A stretch of DNA of 64,000 nucleotides from Chromobotia macracanthus (lineage: Eukaryota; Chordata; Actinopteri; Cypriniformes; Botiidae), in NCBI GenBank assembly GCA_036877525.1, contig JAZGTH010000008.1:3128001-3192000 (forward strand). The letters are read 5' to 3'. This document shows positions 49,921 to 60,976 of this stretch, piece by piece (position 1 is the first letter of the stretch; every line of letters starts with the position of its first letter). The position numbers were made by a program, and so were the translations under genes. The notes beneath the pieces were generated by a model, which worked only from the letters and a program-made list of their open reading frames with translations, was not told where the DNA came from and made no database searches.

Positions 49921-51059
49921 AATATTTTTGCTGTACTGCTAACGCTCAATTAAAGTGACAGTGCATTGATCATGGTCAAAATACACATGAATTGATGCAA
50001 TAAATAGCAAATCGAATATGATAAAAGACAAAGCCAAGACAACAAGATACAAACTATTTGTCTGAAAACAAAATAAACTGTATGGAAGAGCCTTTAGCTT
50101 CATCAGCCCTGTAGTCTGACTGACCTCTCGTTACAAAATGTGTGTGTGTAAGAAAAGAGGATATAATCCATGTATAAAGACAAAGAAAGAAATGACATTC
50201 AACGTCCGTAATCTAAACATTGAGATAAAAAATGTGTGCGACTTTATAACTTAACCTCATCCATCGGAAGTTGACTGAATCATGACAAGAAGGCATCATC
50301 AGAACAGAGCTCATTTCGTAGATAGAACTAAATTTTAACATTTTGATAAAAAAAATAAAAAAATAACTGCTATTCTTTCCTGGAATAACATGCACTGATA
50401 AATCATGCAGAATCTGGAACATGCATTAAAAAGTAAACAAGATCAATTTTAATATCATGTTGAATTTAAACTTAAACAGAATTTACATCACATCCAGATG
50501 AACTGTTCTGTTCCTTGTTCCCCAAAGAGCAAATATATCCTTTTATCCAACTAAATCAGTTTTATAAAGTTTGAGCTTTACTCTATTGCCCACCCTGTGG
50601 ATTATGATTGGAGCAAAAATGGGGCCATGTAGTATCTGCGTTATCTCATTTGGCACATTATGTTGGTTAAAAAAGTAATGCTGAAAAGCAGCATTCCTCT
50701 ATAATCCCACCAATTTATTACCCAAATTCCCAAAGATAATCAGAAATGAGAATAACCCAATAATCTCCAAATCCGGCTTCATCTCAATGGATTTGCAAAT
50801 GAATTTCAGATGTTCTGATGTTAAGTGCAGGACAACTATTAAAATTCTTAGAATGTTCATAGATACTGCAGGGACATTCAAACATTTACACAAACACTTA
50901 TGTGTAGCACATCTTAGCGTAGCATATCATAATGATAGGTGGTGTGTATTGGCTCAGCTGTTGCACACAGGCAACCCCCCCCCAATTAGACATTTGTAAG
51001 TAAAATACCTGGTGTCAGCGGCTCAAAGCAATTTCCGATAAGACGATGGTTTGCTGAAG

Positions 51060-51440
51060 TGAATCCAACTAATAAATGAGAAGAACTAGTGAAACGTATT
51101 TTCAGCAGATAAAACATACCTATGAAATGTATTTCTCACTGAACTACCAAATCTCATTATACTCTTATGAAATGGAGGGTTGAGGCAGCAAAGCATCGCT
51201 GGTAAATCTCACAATCCGGCATCATATTAAAAATACACTTAAGCCACTTTGGATGGCTGTAGAAGTAAGCATTGAAAGCAAAATCCCGTACTTAGCTTGC
51301 TCGCTCTCAGCTAATGAGTTTGTTTTCATATGTGCCACTTTATATTTTCCTCTGCATATGGAAGAGTGTATAACTGGCGTTTTAGATTACACATTTGAAA
51401 TTATTAAAAAGGCTAAAGACAGAATTAATGATTAAAATTT
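51060..51440. promoter_or_regulatory. Candidate conserved non-coding element
   Basis: Repeat-free segment with AGCATCGCTGGTAAATCTCA, AATCCGGCATCATATTAAAA and GCTCTCAGCTAATGAGTTTG. Texture resembles vertebrate conserved elements; nothing codes. Low certainty. Confidence 0.2.
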
Positions 51441-53162
51441 CGCAAATGGATTTTTAAAAGCATGTGTGTGTAGGGGAGGCGGGCTGCTCTTCTCATGTGC
51501 ATAAGTCAGTAAAATTCAGCCCAAATCACAGGATGACGGCAGAGGCCTAGCACAGCTCACTGCAACATGAAGAAACATGTCTCTCCATGAGACATTCAAG
51601 ACAGGAATTGATGTATTAATGAGATCCAAAGAGAACTTGGTGGATCTGTGACAGAATGACGTCAGTGTATGTGTGTGTGTGAGTGAGAAGGCTTGGGGGG
51701 GGAGGGGTGAAATAGATGATTTATGATGAGTGAAAAGGAAGGACACAAGACAACTGCTCATTCATCTACTAGTTATATTTTTAACAAAAACAACACCTAG
51801 AGACACCCTTATCCAGAGATGAAAGAAGCAATGTGTGTGTGCAGCACATTGAGAAACAGACACACATACACAAAAGCATACAGTGATAGTGGACACTTAA
51901 AACCACCCATTCAACAAAATACTGTTTGTAATATTGTTGCATGAGCATGCCACAGAATACCTTTGTAGTAAATTCATTAACATATGTGAAATAACACTGA
52001 AATATATTTATGAATCTTGAATATTAATTTATAAATTTACTAATACATTTTATCCTATTTCCAGTTGTATAAATTAACATTGTAAATTACAATTAACTGT
52101 AAATTAACAAGATTTACAGTATACAGTAAGAATAACCCAGATTTAAATGTAACATTGTCCTTTATTTTTAGTGAGCAACCAATGTTAACAAACTGAATCT
52201 TACTATATAGTGGCCAATATTTCTATTGCAAAACAATGCTATTGCACACATAACGCTTGAAAATTTGTATGTGTGATGTTTATTTTTTAACACAAAGACC
52301 TCTAAACGTTCTGTTGGTTCAGCATTTAATAGCAAAGCTAAGTTTCTCAGTGTATTCATTTATATTCATTCTTTCCCTTTAAGTGGCTCAGCAACACCCT
52401 AAAAATCTTTTGATTTATGCCCTTGTCTTCCATTTTAGCTCCACTAAATGACAGAGTGTGGTACAGGTACCTCCTTTCAATTCAAAGAGACTGACAAACA
52501 GCCATATTTCATTTAAGCAATACATACATCCTTGAGAAAGCTATTAGACAGCAGCCAAGGAGGGTCCGTGAATTTAATGCCCCTGGTGGAGGGTAGTGGT
52601 GCCATTGTTACATTCTCACTGACGACTAAAAAAGCAATATTAAAGTATACCCTCTCCCATGTAAAGTGGTATAACGGACTGTTCCAATAAACCAATACTC
52701 ACAGTACTCACAGTCTTCACAGTGCAAGCCAACTCTATTTATGGACAGCAGAGTTATTACTTTATAATGGACTTGGTGCAATTTGAAAGTTAAACTTAAG
52801 ATGGAATCGATTGCAAGAAGTTGAACTGGCATTGTGTAAATGATATACTTTACCTTGGTGCTTTCATTCGACAACATCAGACCAGCAAAAACATTTCAGA
52901 GAAATCAATAGTGGGCTAGTCATCACAGATTAAGCTCAGTATAGTTTAATTTCTCCCTGTGGAACCAGAAAAGGCAGCTTACATGTTTCAGTGACCAAGG
53001 CTCAACCTCATAAACAAAATATGGATTGCAGTCCTCAGCTCTGTAGGCTGATATGAAACAAATATCTGTTGGAAGGCAAACACCAATCATGTGGAAATCA
53101 TTTATTGTAGACAAGACAAGGCGGTTCATTAATGTCATCTTGAGTGAATGGTTTTCAGATTT

Positions 53163-53179
53163 ATAATAATAATAATAAT
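53163..53179 (+). repeat. (AAT)n microsatellite, short
   Basis: Five to six AAT units. Confidence 0.8.
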
Positions 53180-53640
53180 GAAAGAAACATCTGAGGGGAA
53201 ACCATTAACCTGTCATCATTTGTTTGGCTTCATTATTTAGTAATTGTTGGAACCATCATAGGGCCACCAGTATACAAGAGTGTTTAGTGGCATTCTGGGC
53301 GCTTGTAGGATTGTTGCTTACTGGCCCAAGTCAAAAGAGAGCGGCCACAATTCTCTATGATATTGTATTCCCCAGATAGGGCTCGATCTTTTAATGCAAG
53401 TCTAGTGAATTTTTCCACATGACTTACTGCGCACCAGGTAAAAATCATACGACAGATTGCTTAGGAAAGTAATACCACACCTCTAAGCAAGCTGCGCAAG
53501 TTCATCATTAATTTCCTTAGAACAAACTGCACCAGACTAGTTATAAGCTAAAATACTTAGACTCAGGGGTTTGTTGTCCAAGCATTAGCAATATTAATAG
53601 TGATGTCTGCCTTACCAAGCATTACTAACAATTATTGGGG

Positions 53641-53757
53641 AGACATAAAGGGAATCAATCTGGAACATGACACAGACTGGACTGAAACCTGTGACACCAT
53701 ATAAGCACCAGGGCTCAACATATTAAGAGCACATTCACTAGCTACCTCAGCTCCAAG
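53641..53757 (-). mobile_element. Unnamed tRNA-like SINE family, copy 5
   Basis: Minus strand: GAGGTAGCTAGTGAATGTGC, TCTTAATATGTTGAGCCC, TGGTGCTTATATGGTGTC, then CACAGGTTTCAGTCCAGTCT (B-box-like). It shares word order and spacing with copies 1 to 4. Confidence 0.6.
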
Positions 53758-54216
53758 TCTTTTGCAGTGATTTGTTTGTTTTCCTGTCCCCCACTGCACT
53801 CTCAGCCTTGTTAGCTAGACTCAGTGTAGCTCTAAGGTCATTTGAAGTATTTCCTGCTTCGAGCATTGCTTTCAGGGCGCTTGCTAACTGCACCTAGTAA
53901 GTCACACGGGACACCCAATTTATGGTAGCACACGGTGAACGCACATGACCATGATCTGACTGCTTTTGGTACAAAACAGCTCACAAACAGCAGAGCATTG
54001 GCCCCAGAGCCCCTGTTTACCACCAGCCTGCCTCAAACTCACTTCATGTCAATTCGCAGAAAGACCAGAGAGATCAGGTTTAGATGTGGAGGGGAATAAG
54101 ATATATGCAGGTGGAGAAATGCCATAGGGGTGCTGAACAATCACATAGCCTATCCCAAAAATAACAACAAGACAGAGACATCAACAATCAATGAGACATG
54201 AGATGAATGGAGAGGG

Positions 54217-54300
54217 AGTTAATCGGTGGGGGGTCTGAGAGGTGAATAAAGAAAGGAAGAGGAGGGAGGGTAAAGGAATAGGGGGAGGAGAGAAGAATAG
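54217..54300 (+). repeat. Polypurine tract
   Basis: More than 80 bases, almost only A and G apart from a few T and C residues, with GGTGGGGGG and AGGGGGAGGAG. Such tracts can form triplex DNA. An open frame of 91 codons on the other strand (54181-54456) is low-complexity Pro/Ser/Leu translation of the tract. Confidence 0.8.
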
Positions 54301-55098
54301 ATTAGAAAGCATTTTTCTATAATTAGGTGAAGACGTTCTGTAGTGCTTTTTGAGCATTAGATCAGTCGTAATGTGTTTGTCAGATGAAAGTACTGAAGAT
54401 AAACACAAATAGCAGAAAATAGCTGTTACGCTGGGTTTGAGGACAGTGTCAGGCAAATTATCTGTCCTTGCTGAAAGTAAAATACGGTGCTAAACAGCAA
54501 CATCACAGCCAGTCTGAACAAATTTGATGTTTAATATACAGTCATGTGGAATAGAATTTAAAAGCAGGAAATGTTATTGTGGGTGGAGCGGCCCTGTAAG
54601 TTGCAACAAAGTAGAAAACAAGCAACCAACATTGCTTGTTGCAGTTGGTTAGGACAAAGATTTAGATTAACATGGAAAAGACAGGATTTATGTATGCAGT
54701 GGTGTTCAGACTGACAGTGATTTGCTGCAACAATGCGGCTGGAGATCTTTTAAGAGATCTATTACTTTCTGCAAATGTGCAGAGGTGCAATAAAGGAAAC
54801 AACCAGTGATGTAAAAGTAAAGCTTGTGCACTCTCATGATGCTGTCGGGTTCGGAATTAAGGTTACAACATCTACTAGCAAGCAAGAGGACATTGACTTG
54901 TTGACCTCCAGCAATCTTTCTTTACCTTCCTATTCTTGAAATTTTATCCTGGCCTCCTTGTTTATCTAGAGCACCTTCTCTAACTCAACATCTTCCACCA
55001 CCTAATCCATCCTGATCCCACAATCCTCCAGTTCCAAAGGCACCTTCTAACATCTCTTTCTTGATCTCCTCCAATCAGTGTTTTCTATTCCCCTGCAG

Positions 55099-55180
55099 CC
55101 ACATGCCACCTTCCCAGCCTGATCTCCAGAGCAGCCCTGGTCTCCCGACCTACCCGAGCGCAGGGCTGCAGACACACATG
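55099..55180 (+). other. Exon-like segment on the plus strand, unassigned
   Basis: An 82-bp G+C-rich segment follows a long pyrimidine-rich stretch ending TTCTATTCCCCTGCAG and is followed by GTGAGC, so it has a strong acceptor and donor. One frame is open throughout and gives a Pro/Ser-rich peptide (HMPPSQPDLQSS, then PGLPTYPSAGLQTHM), starting at codon position 3 and ending on a codon boundary. It holds three CpGs within 20 bases, unlike the surrounding DNA. It is antisense to ptprg and lies in its intron 1. I do not recognise the peptide. It may be an exon of an antisense transcript (coding or not), or chance. Confidence 0.3.
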
Positions 55181-55524
55181 GTGAGCTGCCTTCAGAAAGC
55201 AAACCTGCAGGCGGTTGTGTTGAGCACCACCACTGACAACGACTAACAAGTAGAGCAGATCATACACAGCACAGGGACTTATTACTGCAAACAGGCTGGA
55301 GCTTCAACATCGATTTCTTACCAAAGCACTACATTTTTTATTTTCTTTTAGTCCCAAACATATGCATTCCATCTAAATATACTTATACAGTTACTCAGAA
55401 ACACTAGTAAACCTAGACAAGCCTCTAAATAGTCTGGTTCAGATACACCAAACAAAAGTCAAACTCTGTCCTACTTTGCTTTGAAACAAGACAGAAAGTT
55501 GGAAGCATCTTCCTAGTCTAGGTT

Positions 55525-55680
55525 TGTTCAGCTCTGCTCTTGAAAGGCCATTGTTCTTGTAGAGCTAAGCTCCAACACTTAATTAAACACACCTGCGTAA
55601 AATGTAAATAGTCCTGAAAACCTTGATTAGCTTGGTTAGGTGTTTTAACAGGGTTGGAGCTGAACGAATATTGTTCTAAC
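55525..55680. mobile_element. Palindromic MITE, copy 2
   Basis: Same family as 23592-23754. Left arm: GTTCAGCTCTGCTCTTGAAA, then GAGCTAAGCTCCAACACTTA. Right arm: GGGTTGGAGCTGAACGAATA. The centre has AAACACACCTGCG and CTTGATTAGCTTGGTTAGGT. The arms pair over about 25-30 bases with mismatches. Confidence 0.7.
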
Positions 55681-58600
55681 CTTTTAGATATTCACACCCT
55701 GAATATACAGTATGTCTTGCTAATTTAGGACTGCATTACATTTTTAAGATAGTGTGTCATGTTCCATTCTATGCAAGGTGGGAATGCCACTTAAACACAC
55801 ACAATTAATAGTACGCACAATTTATGTTAACTATTATAGCTACAACAAGCTTTTAAGATTGAGCTTATTCCATTGATGAAAAGCTTAGCATCCAACAGGA
55901 ATAAAAACTTAACGCATCTTATTAAGCCTTAATCCTAACAAGCCGGCTGTTATATTTTGGCTTGTTTATTTCATTAGCTGTAATTAAATTAAGTAGAGAT
56001 GCTACTTAGAACAGAGAATGTTCGGGGTCAAACATTCAAAGTTTCATAAAGACACATTTCCTTTGGTGTAACATTTCCAGCTTTAAATGTCCTCTACTGG
56101 GAGACTTCATTTTTAAGCAGAGTACAGTCTGGAGGTACCCAATGTTGAAAGGGTAATTTACATGAAGGTAAGGTGAGTGGGAGTTCAAGGGAACGGGTTG
56201 ATTTCTGGAGGTTCCTGAAAATTGCTTATATACTGGTGAATCATGTACTCAAGAAAAACATCAGGTAGCTTCTGTACCTAAGTTTTAGATCCTAAAAGAG
56301 TGTGTGGGGACTATAATTGTCAAGCAGGTGAGGAAATGGTCTTGCACACAACTACTCTCGGGTTTTACACTATGAGACTGTGTTCTCACTTAAAGTAAAC
56401 CAGAGTAGCTGCCTCAGACCTTTTAGTCATTAATCACTAAAAGTACTTAATATACACTGATTTATACAACAGTAAGATGTAGTCCTCGACATGATCCAAG
56501 AGTGTTGCTATAGGACCAGAACAACCTGGAACAGTTTATTGTTTAGTATCATTCTGTCACAGTAACAATACTACAACAAGTTCAGACGCATTTAATGCTT
56601 TATTAAATTCTAGGTACAAGCAGCTATTTGTCACCCGTGAAACCATATCAGTCTTGATGGTGAGCTTTAAATGTGTTGAATACAAAACAAGAAATGTCTT
56701 CTAAACACTGACAGAAACATGCCATAATCTAATTCAGACCACTGTAATCCACAGTCCGAAAAAAATTCAATTTAGCTTTAAATGGATCTGCCACCAAGAC
56801 AACTGCAATAACAACAACAACAAACAATTTTCCATGAGGATTTGGTGAAGCCTGACTTTTGACCCCACAGAAAATAAGCTCTATCCATCAAACACACATG
56901 CCCATCTTTCCACAGGTAGGTTAATGGAGTCCAGTAAATAAAAGAGATTCTTGCACTTGGTTATATCAACTGTAAGCTATACCAAACATATACCAGGTCT
57001 TCTCTAACTTTACTCAGTATAAATGACTAATTTGTGTGTTGCTGTTTCAATGTTGTGAGGTAAACAGGTGTCAAATGTTTGTAAAAAGAGAAAACCTTTA
57101 ATGAAATATTTATTGTAACTATACAAAGCATCTAAATCTACAGGAAAAGTTTTAATATACCTTGTTTTGCTCAACTTCTGCCTTTTTGGATGACACTTCC
57201 AGAATGCATTGAAACAAGTGAAAGGATTATGTGACATACAGAACTGCTGCTCATGTGGGGCATTCTGAAACACTCACTCATGAGGTTCCATTTCAGTTAG
57301 GACTCTTAGAAGATAGCTGCCTGTGTAGGCAGTGTAGTGCTGGTATACACACAAACACGCACACCTCAATAATGACCGAGGCTATTTCAACAACAAGAAG
57401 TCTAGAGATTTCAATTATCCCATGAGGTGTTTCACTGAAATTAATTAATTGAATAAACATTAAACAGCAGTGCTCTATGTAATCTATTATTCACATTTAT
57501 ATGCAAATCAGCAAAAATAAATAGGCACCTTGTGACAAATTCTGGCATTGTACAAATGATGCGTGATGAGAGGGCGAAGAGAGATGAACAAATTCACTTG
57601 AACAAAAGGTACATTCACATCAATCCCAGAATGCCTCAGCATTTTGTCTAAAAGCAGGTGAATGGAAATGGCATAATAATGGTCTGAAACGGAACGAAAC
57701 AACATATTTTTAAAGCCAGTGGGTTGCATGAGCAAACTCTCTACAAATTGATCCTTAAATATATAATTTAGCTGGTTTTGGGTTTACCTGAATATGATTT
57801 TGACACGCCAGTTTTTTTAGGGGGTTTGCCTTAAATGTTCAAATGCTAAAAAACATCTACTCAGAGCTCAAAAAATGAAACAGAATGTAGTATCATATGA
57901 AACGATTTTTAAGGGTTGGAGCATTTTTTACTTGAGTAGTCATCTTTAAACTCCATAGTCATGACAAGATGCTCGAAAATACAGCACGTGACGCTGTGGT
58001 TGAAGGTGTCTGTCTGATTGGCTTGTGGAGTTTTACCATGGAAATGTCTAACAGCTTAACCACCATGCTAATTAAAGCAGAGCTATACATATCAATACTA
58101 AAAATATATATAGATAAACTAGATGACCTCCTTAATCAACTACTTGGTTGTTGAACAACTAGTCAGTAACAGTGATCCACTCCCAAACTAGAGAGACTGA
58201 GCTGATCCCAGAACAGGCAAGCGGGGTTTTGACAGCCATCATCTGGTGGAAAGATTTGGAAAAACAAAAGAACACAAACAGTGACAAGCAATCAGTTCTC
58301 AACACCTTGCCCCTGGCACAAACCTTCATGTATTACAGAGAAGAATAAAAGCCTGCAAAACATGACAGCAGTGTAGAGGATGAGTGATAGTCATCCGATA
58401 TGTGTAGCATCACTTTCTTCCATATTTTCTTCTGTGGGTATAAGACATGTTGGAGGGCTCTTGACACATTTGTGTCCTTCAACGTGAGGTTGATTTAAGA
58501 CCACACACACAATAACACACACAAACACACTTTCTGAAATGAGTGACCCTGCGAGACAAGGTGAGAGTTGGGTCCCAGTAAACTAGCGTGTACGTCTGTT

Positions 58601-60829
58601 TGTGTATTTTCAAAACACGGCATTTTATTTTTAGCTGCACTTTAGATCTATCGGTTTAAAGTGCTCAATTCTAACACGTCAAATCTCAGACGCAGGGAGT
58701 CTTTGCAGGCGGAGGATGTGGCTTATTTTTAGATTTTAGCACTCATCCTAGGAAATGTGCCTGAGGAAATCAACCTAATTTAATACTTGCATGCACAGAT
58801 AGTTGTTTGCGGAAATATGTTATGTTTAGGTGACAGAACAACAAAACAGCTACATGCTTACCTCCACAAGAAAAGTGTTATGTTGTTTTTTTAAAGACCC
58901 CATGAAGTGAAAATGATAGTTTTGTGATAGTTTCAGTCCATGCGTGTTAGCTTTTAGTCATCATCTATATGCTAGGGTACTCCTAAGTGTTGACAAAATT
59001 CCCTTTTAACAGATAATGACAATATTGGGGATTGACCATAAATATTTATGAGTCTTTTTGCACATTTTGCATTTTACACAGATTTTTGTCCAATCAAAAG
59101 TTGCAAATATAAAATTTAATATTTAACATTTTCTATATTAAATATTATATAGGTTTGTTATAGCATTATGAGGTGGCGACCTCTTGCCATGTGGCAAGTG
59201 CTCTAAAATGAAGACAATTTTTGTTAATGACAGACCACCTTTAGAAGATCTCACAGACAGCCAATCAGAGTGCGATAATGAAGGAAGCCTGATGCAACTT
59301 GATTTGCATAATGGCAGAGAGGCTTGTGGGTATTGATTATGGTTACACAGCAACTCCAAAAATCAATTAAATTAATTGAGCAAACAACCGGAGATTATGC
59401 AGATTGGATGAAAAGAGGGGAACAGTGAGAAGAAAGAGTGAAAGGAAAGACACACCAGCTGTTTGGGGAAGTAATGGGCCAGAACAAGGAGGGACCGATT
59501 AGGAGATGCAAATATCTCTCTTCCAACAATCTTCCATTTCTTTAAACTCCTCTCATTCTCCAATCCCAACACTTTAGGTCAAACGTACACAGACCACGGA
59601 CAGGTCTACAACACAGGCCTGACAATTATATAGTAGCCCAAATGTAAAATACACAATAATAACGATTATTTGCGATAAGTAAGGCATAATGTACGTGATA
59701 CATGTTTTTTTAGTTATTTTATTAGGTGAAACTTTTAAGCATCACCAGTAAAGTAGCACCAGATAGGCAGTGCTTTATGTTGAACATTATCTATTATTTC
59801 CATCTGGCAGAGTTGCTTAGAATGATCTTTTCCCCCAAAATACATGTGAAAACTGATTCAGTACAGCACTGTGAGGGACAACACTACAATATTTTGAAAT
59901 ACAAATTGTTCCATACTCTGCAATCTCTGATTACAAAACATTAAAGGAAAGAATTTCAAGTTCAATGCATTTTTACACATTTTCAATACAATACAAAGTT
60001 GGGTATTGTAAGTGGTAAACATAACAGACAATTAAAGAGTTAATTGCAATTTTTTTATAAAATTGAATCCTTAGGCAAAAAAGTATGACAGCCCCACAAC
60101 AAAGTGTGGTAATTTAAACCCTAATTTTACAGTTACAACAAGAGCACTTGTGACCTCCAGCTAGCAGCTCGTTACACGTCAAAACACTTACAATGCAATG
60201 GAGTGAGATATGGAAGGAGGGAAACGAATGAGGGATGCAGAATTCCATCCTGCGGTGAGATCGGGAGGTGGCAGTTCTACTTTGACATGTTGGAAAACTG
60301 GCACAGTGGGAACAAACTCAACCCCACAGAGGAGGGTGAGAGGGCACAGAGGAAGGAGATGGAGAGAAGGATAGCTATGCCAGATGGCATCTGCAAACTT
60401 TCTCAAACACTTTTTCTTGCCAAGGGGAGTGGGCTTCAGTTGTGAAAGATGCCACAGGGCACAGACCATGTCCGCAACAACACAGGAGTCTCAACCCAGG
60501 CCAGACGTTGCTGGAAGCCCATGGGAGTGTGTGTGCGCGAGAAACACACCATATGGAAGAGTGCACCTGCAGGCCATCATTACTACAGCTACAATACGGT
60601 CAACATGCATGATCAAGAGGACCAGCACACCTGCACTTGAGTATAACCTTAATGTCACAACTGAATGTTTCACTCAGGACTCAAAAATATGTTGGTCCGA
60701 ACTACATATTAAACAAAACATTGTATTGCTTTATTACTTATAAAAACAAAGTAGCAATATAACAGCTGGAAATATGGGAATTATGTAGTGACCAAAACAA
60801 TATAAATTAAACATGAAGATATTTTAAAG
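55681..60829. other. Intron 1 DNA
   Basis: Only the weak repeat at 58893-59080 is recognisable. 58640-58800 is repeat-free with several CpGs. 60203-60640 has two overlapping open frames on the plus strand that I cannot assign. Confidence 0.5.
58893..59080 (+). repeat. Possible cyprinid MITE fragment
   Basis: It starts TTAAAGACCCCATGAAGTGA, a phrase I associate with a common cyprinid repeat (GACCCCATGAAATG). Ends and inverted repeats are not clear. Confidence 0.35.
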
Positions 60830-60976
60830 TGCACTGGTAACCAGACAACAGTGGCACCCATTGTCTTCTAAAATGTTTATTTTGTGTTTCACAAACAAGT
60901 CATATAGGTTTGAAATGACATGAGGATGAATAAATGATAGAAAAAAATCATTTTTGGATGAACTATCCCTTTAAAT
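60830..60976 (+). mobile_element. piggyBac/Looper-like MITE, one arm only
   Basis: The right end reads GGTTTGAAATGACATGAGGA, then TGAATAAATGATAG, then TTTTTGGATGAACTATCCC, then TTTAA. This is the characteristic end of the cyprinid TTAA-flanked MITEs whose ends read TTAAAGGGATAGTTCAC. Inner sequence (CACTGGTAACCAGACAACAG) also fits that family. The mirror-image arm is not seen, so the copy is truncated on the left. Confidence 0.75.

Larger units (their letters stand above)
49921..55098. other. Intron 1 DNA
   Basis: One SINE (53641-53757), a polypurine tract (54217-54300) and a candidate element (51060-51440) are listed. The last 180 bases before 55099 are strongly pyrimidine-rich on the plus strand. 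Confidence 0.5.
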
